A stretch of DNA of 64,000 nt from Arthrobacter sp. StoSoilB22 (GTDB lineage: Bacteria; Actinomycetota; Actinomycetes; Actinomycetales; Micrococcaceae): assembly GCF_019977315.1 (NCBI RefSeq), contig NZ_AP024652.1:1054001-1118000 (forward strand). The letters run 5' to 3'. The position numbers were made by a program, and so were the translations under genes. The first letter of the stretch is position 1; each line of letters opens with the position of its first letter. The notes beneath the pieces are model-generated. The model saw only the letters and a list, made by a program, of their open reading frames with translations. It did not search any database and was not told the DNA's origin. Of this stretch, positions 45,391 to 53,681 are shown one piece after another.

Positions 45391-48303
45391 CTAGGCGATG
45401 ATCTTCATGGCCTGCCAACCGGTGCCGAGGCTGATGGGCGGCACAGTGCTGAACGCTCCACTGCCTGTGCCCGGGTACAGCCACAGGGTGTCGCCGATGC
45501 GGCCTACGACGTCATTGCTGCCATCGCCGTTGAGGTCGCGGGGCCCGGCTATCGATGTTCGGTTGTCCCAACCCGTTGAGATTTGCTTCCACTGGAGCCA
45601 TCCGCGGGTTCCGTTTCCGGGGTAGAGCCAGAGTGCACCCGTGTCCGAACGGCGCGCCAGCACATCTGCCTTTCCATCTCCATTAAAGTCCCCCGTGCTC
45701 AGAATTGCATTCATCACATTCCACCCGGATCCAATGGTGGTGGGAGTCCGCTGGCCGCCGGTTCCGTTGCCTTCGTAGAGCCGCAGCTCCCCGGAGCTCA
45801 GCCGCCCAATGAAGTCCGGAATACCGTCGCCGCTGAAGTCGCCGGGAGAGAACAGCTGGCTCATGGTGCTCCAGCCGGTGCTGACCTGTACCCGGGCTCC
45901 GAAACTGCCGGCACCGTTGCCCGGGTAGAACCACACGACGTCTCCGGCGCGGGCCAGGAGGTCATTCTTGCCGTCCCTGTTGAAGTCGCCGGGGGTGATG
46001 GTTTCGTTGACGGTGGACCACGCCGGTGCCGCCAGGGCCGCCTGGCGTCCCGATAGCCCGCCCGCACCGTCACCGGGGTACAAGTACAGATTTCCAGCGG
46101 TATCGGAGGCTAGGACATCGGCTTTGCCGTCACCGTTGAAGTCATGGGCCGACGGCGGTCCGGCTGCGGGCACGGTGTACGTCTGGTTGCCCACGGCTGA
46201 GGCGTTACCGGCAGTGTCCACCCCGATGTACTTCAGGTTCAGGGTTGAGGTGCCCATGAGAATCGGGGCCGAGTATTTGATGTTCGTTGCCGATTCCACC
46301 GCAGTGGGTGTGCTGCCATCGGTGGTGTAGTAGATGGCAGCCCCCGGCTCATTTGCGGTCAGGGTGATGGTTGCCCCGCTGGCCAGTGCCCGGCTGGTGG
46401 GGTTGGCTGTGACCACGGGGGCTGTGGTGTCCGGCGGCACCGTGTACGTCTGGGTGACGACGTCGGAGACGTTTCCGGCAGGATCCGTGGCGGAGTACTT
46501 CAGTGTCATCGGGCCCGGGCCGTCGAAGGTGATCGGTGCCGAGTACACCACGCCGGCGACCAAGGGGTCGGTACCGTCTTTGGTGTATTTGATGACCGAA
46601 TTCGCTTCATTGACCGTGAGGGTGATGGTGGTGCCGGGAGCGTACGCGCCGCCGGCAGGGTTGGCCGTGACCACGGGCTTGGTGACGTCAGGGCCTGTGG
46701 AATAGACCTGGGTGACCACTGCGGATGGGTTGTTCGCGGTGTCTACAGCGAAGTACTTCAGGGTCAGCGGCCCGTTCACCGTGAGGGGGGTGGCGTATCT
46801 GCTGCTGGCCGTGGTGGGTGTGGACCCGTCCACGGTGTAGTAGATGGTGGCCGGCTCGTTCACGGCAAGCGTGACCTTCTGTCCGACGTCGTACGTGCCG
46901 CCTGCCGGTGTGGCTGTGACCACGGGGGCAACAACATCGGCGGTGATATGCGCTTCGAATTCGGCCAGGCCCACGTTGGTGGTGGTACCGCTGACGGAGC
47001 TGATGTTGAAGCGTACGGAGCTGACGGTCCTGGCAGGAAAGTTGGTAGTCAATCCTGAGCCGTTGTTGGGCAGGGCCGCAACCGGGACGGTGGTGCCGTC
47101 AGAAAATGTGAGATTGCCGCCGGTGACGTGGTCGCTGGGCAATGGACGGTCAAAGAGTGTCACTGCGTTGATGGTCCGGGCAGGGGAGAAGTTGTACTGG
47201 ATCCAGCTACCAGCCTTGCCCCCGTTGGTGACCCACTCGCGGTTGGCATCCATGGGAGTGCCCCAGGCATATCCATCCCGCGCCTTCTCCGGACTTTGTG
47301 CGGAGGCCTTTTGGGAGGACGCTGACACCGTGGTTCCCGCCGATTTTGCTGCGTTTCCGGTCCACTCGATCGACGTGATGTACTGCCGCTTGAGCCAGTC
47401 GCTGTAAGGGGTGTCCGGGCAAACGGCACCGCAGAGGTACTCATCAAACTCAGCGAAGCGCCTGAAAGTGTTGACCTTGCTGGTCAATTCGGCCCCTGTG
47501 ACGTTCTGTGCGTACTCGTCAATCACGTACGCGTCGTAGGCGGAGGAAGTATGTGGTCCCGTGTAGGCGCGGGTGGCCAGCTGACCGAACTTGGCCGCAG
47601 CCCAATGGTCGCTGTGGTCATACGGGGTGGTGAAGTTGCCGGTCCAGTCCTGGGTCCGAAACGTGGTGGGCTTGTAGTTGGCCACGAGCCGGTTCAACAC
47701 GCTCTGGAGTTGGGCTTTTGTGTACGTGGCAGATCCATCAACGGGGCGGATGGTGGAGATGCGGCCGTCCCACAGTTTGAGGATGCTCTGGCCGTTGTAA
47801 CGGCTGCTGCCATTGCCATTGGGGAAGCCATCCGGAAGCCGCAGGAAAACCACTGAAATATTCGGGGCGGCATTGAGCGTGTGAACGGTCAGTGGCCGCT
47901 CAGGAACACCGGCGTCAGAAGCCGTCCAGGCGTTGGCTACCCCGGCCATCAGGGCATAACTCGACCGGATGCCGTCCTCCAGGCCACCCCAATAGGACTG
48001 CCCTTCACCGGCTTCCCCCGCTGTGATGTAGACGGTCTGGACGCAGCGTTTGGCTTGGATGTCCCGCATGAAGTCCGGGCTGATGAAGATCAGGTCATCG
48101 TCGGTGTGCGCCACGATCATGTGGGCACCGCCTGTACCCGGACAGGGCGGTACTGCCGCCGAGGCGGGCATAGCCAGTCCGAACACCAGGGAGGAAAGGG
48201 CAACAGAAAGGCCCAGCAGGAATCCAAGGATTCGCCGGGCAAAGGTACGGGTGCTGACGAGTGGTAGTCGAGTATGACGACGAACGTATTTTGGACGGTC
48301 CAC
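45391..48303 (-). CDS. Secreted PIG-L deacetylase with F5/8, CHB_HEX and FG-GAP modules
   Basis: A 970-residue exported, modular protein. The start is GTG 48303, as AAGGAG lies 7 nt upstream; the ATG two codons earlier is only 1 nt from it. A signal peptide ends at MPASAA (about residue 49). Residues ~60-300 are a PIG-L/LmbE zinc deacetylase with AHTDDDLIF and HSDHWAA ligands. Next come an F5/8-type carbohydrate-binding module (~320-455), three CHB_HEX_C-like beta repeats (each starting TxPVVTAxPxGG, ~460-710), and an FG-GAP/VCBS beta-propeller region with DFNGDGKADVLA-type calcium loops (~718-970). PIG-L enzymes remove N-acetyl groups from GlcNAc-type sugars. The modules suggest action on an extracellular polysaccharide. 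The true substrate is unknown. Confidence 0.88.
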   Translation of the reverse strand: MDRPKYVRRHTRLPLVSTRTFARRILGFLLGLSVALSSLVFGLAMPASAAVPPCPGTGGAHMIVAHTDDDLIFISPDFMRDIQAKRCVQTVYITAGEAGEGQSYWGGLEDGIRSSYALMAGVANAWTASDAGVPERPLTVHTLNAAPNISVVFLRLPDGFPNGNGSSRYNGQSILKLWDGRISTIRPVDGSATYTKAQLQSVLNRLVANYKPTTFRTQDWTGNFTTPYDHSDHWAAAKFGQLATRAYTGPHTSSAYDAYVIDEYAQNVTGAELTSKVNTFRRFAEFDEYLCGAVCPDTPYSDWLKRQYITSIEWTGNAAKSAGTTVSASSQKASAQSPEKARDGYAWGTPMDANREWVTNGGKAGSWIQYNFSPARTINAVTLFDRPLPSDHVTGGNLTFSDGTTVPVAALPNNGSGLTTNFPARTVSSVRFNISSVSGTTTNVGLAEFEAHITADVVAPVVTATPAGGTYDVGQKVTLAVNEPATIYYTVDGSTPTTASSRYATPLTVNGPLTLKYFAVDTANNPSAVVTQVYSTGPDVTKPVVTANPAGGAYAPGTTITLTVNEANSVIKYTKDGTDPLVAGVVYSAPITFDGPGPMTLKYSATDPAGNVSDVVTQTYTVPPDTTAPVVTANPTSRALASGATITLTANEPGAAIYYTTDGSTPTAVESATNIKYSAPILMGTSTLNLKYIGVDTAGNASAVGNQTYTVPAAGPPSAHDFNGDGKADVLASDTAGNLYLYPGDGAGGLSGRQAALAAPAWSTVNETITPGDFNRDGKNDLLARAGDVVWFYPGNGAGSFGARVQVSTGWSTMSQLFSPGDFSGDGIPDFIGRLSSGELRLYEGNGTGGQRTPTTIGSGWNVMNAILSTGDFNGDGKADVLARRSDTGALWLYPGNGTRGWLQWKQISTGWDNRTSIAGPRDLNGDGSNDVVGRIGDTLWLYPGTGSGAFSTVPPISLGTGWQAMKIIA

Positions 48304-48488
48304 AACCATGCTCCTTGAGCAGATGTTGGGCCCCCCAGCCGGCAAACTTACGACGCCCCCAGGACGCCATGTCGGATTGAGTTATTCACCGCCCCACGGG
48401 TTCCCCGCGTGAAAACGATGCAGTGAGCGCTACTGTACTCCCGCTGATGGGCCGTGGGTAGGGTTCCGGCAAACTTCCATGCCAGCAC

Positions 48489-48494
48489 TACGCT
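48489..48494 (+). promoter_or_regulatory. -10 box TACGCT for the leaderless LOG-family gene
   Basis: TACGCT ends 6 nt before the ATG at 48501 and no Shine-Dalgarno is present. Confidence 0.5.
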
Positions 48495-48500
48495 GAAACC

Positions 48501-49634
48501 ATGAATCGCTCCGGATCCTTGAACCCGAGTCCCCGCACACTGGACGTCGAAAGTGTGGCCCACTTCAGCCACCTGGTCAGTGCAGGAGCCGGGTCCATGC
48601 ACGGCTGGCACGCTCAGTCGCTGGACCTGCGAGGCCACGCACGGGACCTCAAAGCCTTGGACCCTGAAGGTGCGATCTTCCTGGGCTGCACCTTTGATGA
48701 CGGGGTGGAGGAAAGCCTCCGACGGCGGGGAGCGCTCATTTTTCCCAAGCTTCACAATGTGCCGTTCAACCCTTACCGAAGCGGGGTCTACACAGCCGGG
48801 GAACTGTACGCGGACATTTCCTCCACGGAATACGAGTCCACCCTGGACGCCCGCATTTACCAATGGAGCATCCTGCCCGGGCGACGAGGCAGCCTGGACG
48901 CCACCCTCGCCGCAGCCCTGCACGATCACGCAATCGGCGATGCCTTGGACGAGTTGCTGGAGCACGGCGCGCTCTCCGGCACCAGGGTGGTGGGCGTCAT
49001 GGGCGGTCACGCGGCACAGCGGGGGACCAAGGAATTCGCCGACGCCGCGCACCTGGGACGGTTGCTGGCCCAAGCCGGCTTTACCGTAGCTACGGGCGGT
49101 GGCCCCGGCGCCATGGAAGCGGCCAACCTTGGGGCTTACTTGAGCAGAGTCTCCGACGCCGACTTCACCGCCGCGCTTGAGGCCCTCGCTGCGGTGCCGG
49201 GATTCAGGCCCTCGGTGACGGCTTGGGCGCGGCAAGCAGCCGCCGTCGTCGAACGCTATCCGGACGGTACACCAACGCTCGGTATTCCCACATGGTTCTA
49301 CGGCCACGAGCCGCCCAATCTTTTCTCCACCCACATCGCCAAGTACTTCGCCAACGCTATCCGCGAGGCCATCCTGTTGGAGCTCTGCGACGGCGGCATT
49401 GTGTTCCTGCCGGGCGCGGCCGGAACGGTACAGGAGATCTTCCAGGACGCGTGCGAGAACTACTATGGAGCCCCTGAGACCATCACGCCCATGGTGCTGG
49501 TGGGACGCGAACACTGGGAACGGACATTTCCCGCCTGGCCCATGGTGCAGAGCCTCGCGGCCGGGAAACCGATGGCGGAGAAGATCTTCCTGGTGGACAC
49601 GGTGGAGGAGGCCTTGGCGGTGCTTGCCCCGTAG
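48501..49634 (+). CDS. LOG-family Rossmann-fold protein, long form
   Basis: A 377-residue cytoplasmic protein. The C-terminal ~230 residues contain the LOG/lysine-decarboxylase-like fold: VVGVMGGHAAQRGT, the ATGGGPGAMEAANLG signature and GAAGTVQEIFQDACENYYG (variant of PGGxGTxxE, with Ala for the second Gly). LOG enzymes release cytokinin bases from nucleoside monophosphates, or act as nucleotide 5'-monophosphate phosphoribohydrolases. This protein is twice the usual length (~190) because of an N-terminal ~130-residue domain (AIFLGCTFDDGVEESLRRRG) that resembles the same fold in degenerate form. The altered glycine motif leaves activity uncertain. It is convergent with a matrixin gene, gap 4 bp. 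Confidence 0.82.
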   Translation: MNRSGSLNPSPRTLDVESVAHFSHLVSAGAGSMHGWHAQSLDLRGHARDLKALDPEGAIFLGCTFDDGVEESLRRRGALIFPKLHNVPFNPYRSGVYTAGELYADISSTEYESTLDARIYQWSILPGRRGSLDATLAAALHDHAIGDALDELLEHGALSGTRVVGVMGGHAAQRGTKEFADAAHLGRLLAQAGFTVATGGGPGAMEAANLGAYLSRVSDADFTAALEALAAVPGFRPSVTAWARQAAAVVERYPDGTPTLGIPTWFYGHEPPNLFSTHIAKYFANAIREAILLELCDGGIVFLPGAAGTVQEIFQDACENYYGAPETITPMVLVGREHWERTFPAWPMVQSLAAGKPMAEKIFLVDTVEEALAVLAP

Positions 49635-49638
49635 GACC

Positions 49639-50574
49639 TCAGAAATCCTTGCTGCAAGGTCCCCTGCCCAGCTGGGCCAAGCCGGTGAGGTCGCCGGCAG
49701 CGTACCCGCGCACCCAGGAAGCTTGATCGAACATGAGCTGCCGGGGATCGTCCACGTGGTCCAGGCCCAGGAGATGACCGAGCTCGTGCATGATCACAGC
49801 GACGCCGATCTCCTCTCCGTTGGGAGCGTTCACGATCTCAGCGAACTGGGGAGCATCCAAGGACACCGTCCCGGTGACATACGCCTTGTAGCCATCGCTG
49901 AGGCCAATGGAAGAACTTCCGCCAAGCCCCACAGTCTGCCCGGTCAGGCGTGGCACCTGCTCCGGGGTGGTCCACGCAATGAGTACCGGTGCCCAGCGGT
50001 CGCCGTACCTTTCCGGCTGGTATCCGGACCTGGTGGGGGAGGGAACTTCGGAACTGGGGCCGTCATAGACGAACCTCAGTCCCGTAGCTGAACTGGCCTG
50101 TTCCACTGCCTCCACCACCAAAGGCTGCCACGAGGCCGGCGCGAGGTCCGAGTTGACCACGTAGTGGATAGGCCTGCACGGCGAATAGGCCAGCGGGGTT
50201 CCGTCTTCTTTGACGGCCAGGAACTTATATGAGGAACTGGTGCGGTTGAGCGGGGCTGGTGTCCCCAGCGGCGCGTCCGCTTCTTCGAGTCCCGGGACGG
50301 GGTCCTGGCGTTGGCCAAAAGGAACCAATCCGGGCCGGGGAGCCTGGCTTTGCGTTGCGGACGGGCCATACAGGAACTGACGGAGTTCGCCGCTGAAGTA
50401 GGCTCCCGCGCACACCAGCGCCAGGACGCTGATGAGGAACATGATGGCCGCGATGCTGCTGTGCTTGATGGGCGGCCTGATCTGCGGAGGGTCCGGCGGG
50501 CGCTGGGAGTGCGGGAGGTATTTCGGGCGAGGGGGATCGGGGTCCGGCCACTGGGGCGACCCGTAAGGTTCCAT
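49639..50574 (-). CDS. Membrane-anchored matrixin-like zinc metalloprotease, copy 1
   Basis: A 311-residue protein from ATG 50574 (AGGGGG 5 nt upstream); ATG 50640 is an alternative with a longer Pro-rich cytoplasmic tail. One transmembrane helix (SSIAAIMFLISVLALVCAGA) anchors an outside protease. The metzincin zinc motif HELGHLLGLDH is complete and a Met-turn candidate QLMFDQ follows. Upstream of it lies the shared signature YKFLAVKEDGTPLAYSPCRP, and the C-terminus ends GPCSKDF, so the two Cys regions probably form a disulfide. It is a putative extracytoplasmic protease of the M10/M57-like group with unknown substrate. A clear paralogue lies 132 bp upstream. Confidence 0.85.
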   Translation of the reverse strand: MEPYGSPQWPDPDPPRPKYLPHSQRPPDPPQIRPPIKHSSIAAIMFLISVLALVCAGAYFSGELRQFLYGPSATQSQAPRPGLVPFGQRQDPVPGLEEADAPLGTPAPLNRTSSSYKFLAVKEDGTPLAYSPCRPIHYVVNSDLAPASWQPLVVEAVEQASSATGLRFVYDGPSSEVPSPTRSGYQPERYGDRWAPVLIAWTTPEQVPRLTGQTVGLGGSSSIGLSDGYKAYVTGTVSLDAPQFAEIVNAPNGEEIGVAVIMHELGHLLGLDHVDDPRQLMFDQASWVRGYAAGDLTGLAQLGRGPCSKDF

Positions 50575-50706
50575 GGAACCCCCTGACGTGGAGGCCGCGA
50601 CGGGAGGTGGGGCGCCGCCGTCGACCGTAGTGGCCAGCATAAGTCCCACTCCGCCGGGAGTCCATGGCGGGAGTCAACGCCGCGAATGCTTGAAGCGCGA
50701 AGCCGC

Positions 50707-51600
50707 TCAGATGTCCTTGCGGCAAGGCGCCGAGGCAAGAAGATGCAGGCCGTTCAGGTCTCCCGCCGCGAGTCCGTCGGGAGCCCCGATCTCCGGATAC
50801 ATGAGTTGGATGGGATCATCCACGTGATCCAGGCCCATCACGTGGCCCAGTTCGTGCTGCATGACTGCCAGGACGTAGTCGGCCCCGCCGGGGCTGGCAA
50901 GCAGTTCCGTGACCTGCGGTGTGTCCAGCTCCAAGCTCCCCGTGATGTAACTTTTGGGGCCCTTATTGAGGGAGTACATGGTGCTGCCTCCGGTCCCGAT
51001 GACGTTATCCGCCAGCGCCGGGGCCTCCACCGGGGTGGTCCACGAGATCAGCAAGGGAGCCCACCGGTCACCGTATTTGGACGGCTGGTAGGGCTCGCGC
51101 CGGTCCACGGGCAACTCATCCGTGGTGCCGTCGTCAATGAACTGAATGCCCGACGCCGCAGAAATATTGGCCAGGGCAGTGGCCAGCAGGGCATCGGAGC
51201 CAACAGGCGCGGTGGCGTTGTTCACAACGTAATGAAGCGGGCGGCACGGCGAATAACCTACGGGTGTGCCGTCGTCGTTGGTGGCCAGGAACTTGTACGA
51301 GTCGTTGGTGGTGCCGGGGGCCGACGGGGAGGCCAGCGGGGCATCCGCCTCCTCAAGCCCCGGCGGTGGCGCGTCAGGGGCACGCCCCGGTTCTGCAACG
51401 CCCGGTCCCTTTTGTGGGGCACCCGGAACGCTGACACCCGGGAACAGTGCGGTGATGCGGGGATCACCCTGCAGATATCCACTCACCAGAACAGCGACGA
51501 TTGCGGCGATTCCGGCCATGAGGACACCGTGGAGAACCCGCACAGCTGTTGAACTGCGTCGGTGTTTTGGCGCACGTGTTGCTTCCCGCTCCGGGTCCAC
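50707..51600 (-). CDS. Membrane-anchored matrixin-like zinc metalloprotease, copy 2
   Basis: A 297-residue paralogue of the gene at 49639. GTG 51600 has GGAG 5 nt upstream. The basic tail (EREATRAPKHRRSS) and one helix (VLHGVLMAGIAAIVAVLVSG) are followed by YKFLATNDDGTPVGYSPCRP, zinc motif HELGHVMGLDH, Met-turn QLMYPE and C-terminal APCRKDI. Both copies share PGLEEADAPL, YGDRWAP and TTP motifs but differ elsewhere, so the duplication is old. Tandem retention suggests different substrates or joint action. Confidence 0.87.
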   Translation of the reverse strand: MDPEREATRAPKHRRSSTAVRVLHGVLMAGIAAIVAVLVSGYLQGDPRITALFPGVSVPGAPQKGPGVAEPGRAPDAPPPGLEEADAPLASPSAPGTTNDSYKFLATNDDGTPVGYSPCRPLHYVVNNATAPVGSDALLATALANISAASGIQFIDDGTTDELPVDRREPYQPSKYGDRWAPLLISWTTPVEAPALADNVIGTGGSTMYSLNKGPKSYITGSLELDTPQVTELLASPGGADYVLAVMQHELGHVMGLDHVDDPIQLMYPEIGAPDGLAAGDLNGLHLLASAPCRKDI

Positions 51601-51686
51601 GGTTCTCCGTTCATGATGCCCTGGATCACGCGGGGCAGCGCGGAGGACGAACCAACATTACGTTCTGCGGGCCGAGCCGTCCAAAC

Positions 51687-52850
51687 TTAGATGATGGTTG
51701 CCCCGAACACCAGGCCCAGCCCATAGGTTGCAGCTGCGGCTCCCAGGCCGATGGCCAGCTGACGCAGCCCGCGGCTCAGCGGCGAGGTTCCGGACAGCAA
51801 GCCGACGACGGCGCCCGTGGCCAGGAGCGCGATGCCCACCAGGACCCCGGCCACCATCAAGGCTGCAAGGCCCGTCATGCCGAAGATGAAGGGCAGGATG
51901 GGCACTATTGCACCTGAGGCGAAGAAGCAGAAGCTGGACAATGCCGCGCCCCATGCGGAGCCTACGGACTCGTGCTCGTCCGCCGGCGGTTTTTCCGGTT
52001 GCAAGGACAGGCTCGGATCGCAGTCGCAGCTGAACAAACCCATACGTTCGGCCGCTCGGTGCTCCGCAGCTTCACGGGTCATGCCCCTGGCAAGGTACAC
52101 CAGGACCAGTTCGTTGTGCTCAATATCCAACGAAGGCGCGGCAGTCAGCGTTGCCTGCGTGGGAAGCGTGGCGTTAAGGAGTTCGCGCTGCGAGCGGACC
52201 GAGACGTATTCGCCCGCGCCCATGGACAGCGCACCGGCCAACAAGCCTGCCACGCCACTCATCAGGACTACAGGGCTGGGTACACCGGTTGCTGCCATGC
52301 CCATCACCAACGAGAGGTTGCTGACCAGTCCGTCATTGGCGCCAAAGACTGCGGCGCGGAAGGTTCCGGAGAGCCTGTTGCGTCCGCGCGTGGCCAGGCC
52401 CCGGACAACTTCCTCGTGGATTTGTTCATCGGCAACCATGGCAGGCGTTGCTGCAGGCTCGGTGCCGTAGGGGGAACGGCCCTCGGCGCGTTGGGCCAAC
52501 GCCAGCACAAAGACCGAGCCGAAATTGCGGGCAAGGAATCCCAGGAACTGGCTCCGGGCGGACGCTGCCTTGGGCATTCCGGCGTGCTCGCCAAGGAGCT
52601 TGAGCCAGTGGGCTTCGTGGCGGCCTTCAGCTTCGGCCAGGGCGAGCAGGATTTGGCGCTCCTCGCCGTCACGCCGCTGGGCAAGTTCGCGGTACACGGC
52701 GGCTTCGGCACGCTCATCGGCCAGGTACTGGCGCCACCGGCGGATGTCCGCGTTCGACGGAAGCGCGGCTGCTGATTCGGGGGCTGCTGAGTCGGGGGTG
52801 GGGTCCGGAGCGGGGCTCGACGAACTGTGGGATTCCTGGTGCATCTGCAC
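51687..52850 (-). CDS. MbfA-like protein: ferritin-like domain fused to VIT1/CCC1 transporter
   Basis: A 387-residue fusion. Residues ~25-165 are a ferritin-like (rubrerythrin-type) four-helix domain with Glu/His iron ligands in YLADERAEAAVYREL, EAEGRHEAHWLKLL and ADEQIHEEVV. Residues ~170-387 are a VIT1/CCC1 iron/manganese transporter with FRAAVFGANDGLVSNLSLVM and the loop HNELVLVYLARGMTREAAEH. The same architecture in alphaproteobacterial MbfA exports iron and protects against H2O2. GTG 52850 is preferred because AGGAG lies 5 nt upstream; ATG 52844 is close. A CDCD motif (FSCDCDPS) near residue 275 is an extra metal-binding candidate. Regulation by IdeR would be expected but no iron box was identified. 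Confidence 0.9.
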   Translation of the reverse strand: MQMHQESHSSSSPAPDPTPDSAAPESAAALPSNADIRRWRQYLADERAEAAVYRELAQRRDGEERQILLALAEAEGRHEAHWLKLLGEHAGMPKAASARSQFLGFLARNFGSVFVLALAQRAEGRSPYGTEPAATPAMVADEQIHEEVVRGLATRGRNRLSGTFRAAVFGANDGLVSNLSLVMGMAATGVPSPVVLMSGVAGLLAGALSMGAGEYVSVRSQRELLNATLPTQATLTAAPSLDIEHNELVLVYLARGMTREAAEHRAAERMGLFSCDCDPSLSLQPEKPPADEHESVGSAWGAALSSFCFFASGAIVPILPFIFGMTGLAALMVAGVLVGIALLATGAVVGLLSGTSPLSRGLRQLAIGLGAAAATYGLGLVFGATII

Positions 52851-53070
52851 TACGTCTCCTGTGCTTGGCACTTGTCTCCTGTGCTGGGTGGGGTAGTTGC
52901 GCCCCTTTGCACGCCCCACACTACCGCTTATCCGCGCGGATTTTTGGCCGGTATTCCTTAACTGGAATGTTCGGTGCACCGTAATTTCCTTCCGCTCCTT
53001 GACCCTTGTTTGCGCCGGTGCTCAGATGGAAGGACACCGGCCAACCGGCCCACGAGACGGAGGTTGCACC

Positions 53071-53262
53071 ATGAACACCACCGAATCACACGCCAACCAC
53101 CCGGAACGGGCAACCATCGAGTCCGACCCGGCCTACGACTACGCCGAAGACCAGGAAGTGGACCAGCCCTGGGTTGAGGAAGTAGACGCCCCCGAGGACG
53201 ACGAACGCGTGGTCCCCATCGACGAAACCGAAGAATTCCGCGAGGAGGACGAGGAACTCTAG
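53071..53262 (+). CDS. Small highly acidic protein (63 aa)
   Basis: A 63-residue protein in which more than a third of residues are Asp or Glu, with a Tyr/Pro-containing middle (DPAYDYAEDQEVDQPWVEEV) and an all-acidic tail. No cysteines, signal peptide or membrane segment. A strong GGAGG lies 7 nt before the ATG, so it is translated. I do not recognise the family; it could be a disordered charge-rich partner or a stress protein. Its last codons overlap the end of a convergent small ORF by 4 bp. Confidence 0.75.
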   Translation: MNTTESHANHPERATIESDPAYDYAEDQEVDQPWVEEVDAPEDDERVVPIDETEEFREEDEEL

Positions 53263-53489
53263 GCCGGGTGGTCGCAGCTCAGCGTGAAGTGACGTTGGAG
53301 GCCTGCCCGCTTCCCGACGGCGGCAACAGTCACCGTCACCGTCCTTGACGCCTCACACCAGCGCGTTGGGCGGATGGCTTGGGCCAACGCCTGCGCGATC
53401 AACTGCGGCTGGGGATGCCTGAAGCGCCCGGTCCGGTCCCGTGTCGTGATGGTCACCATGCCTGTGAAGAGGTCGACGGCGGGAATCAC
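53259..53489 (-). CDS. Possible small protein (66-76 aa)
   Basis: An open frame of 76 codons (GTG 53489) or 66 codons (ATG 53459). The protein looks beta-rich at both ends (GMVTITTRDRTGRF and RTVTVTVAAVGKRAGL) with a helix between (PQLIAQALAQAIRPTRW). Third-position GC is high, as in real genes nearby, but no ribosome-binding site or -10 box precedes either start. It lies between the acidic gene and a 63-bp palindromic element. I do not recognise it. Confidence 0.35.
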   Translation of the reverse strand: MIPAVDLFTGMVTITTRDRTGRFRHPQPQLIAQALAQAIRPTRWCEASRTVTVTVAAVGKRAGLQRHFTLSCDHPA

Positions 53490-53534
53490 CGGGACCGTGG
53501 GTGTGGCCGTTTTCGCCGGGGTTTCTGGTGTCTT

Positions 53535-53597
53535 CGTTGCGCGGCCCGTTCTGCGCCCTTTGTTCGCGCCTTATCGTGCAGAGCGGGCCACGCAACG
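53535..53597. repeat. 63-bp palindromic intergenic element, copy A
   Basis: Ends are CGTTGCGCGGCCC and GGGCCACGCAACG, with inner TCTGC and GCAGA, around a 16-nt centre. The same length and layout occur at 62102-62164. It could fold into a ~23-bp hairpin. Confidence 0.85.
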
Positions 53598-53618
53598 CCT
53601 CCTCCGGGACGCAACAAC

Positions 53619-53653
53619 GGCGACGCCGCCCCGGAAAGGGGAGGCGCCGCCGT
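53619..53653 (-). terminator. Probable terminator after the symporter gene
   Basis: On the minus strand CGGCGGCGCC-CCCC pairs with GGGG-CGGCGTCGCCG around TTTCC, followed by TTGTTG. It lies 29 nt past the symporter stop. Confidence 0.6.
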
Positions 53654-53681
53654 CGAACTTTGCTTGTTTCTTTGTACCTGC

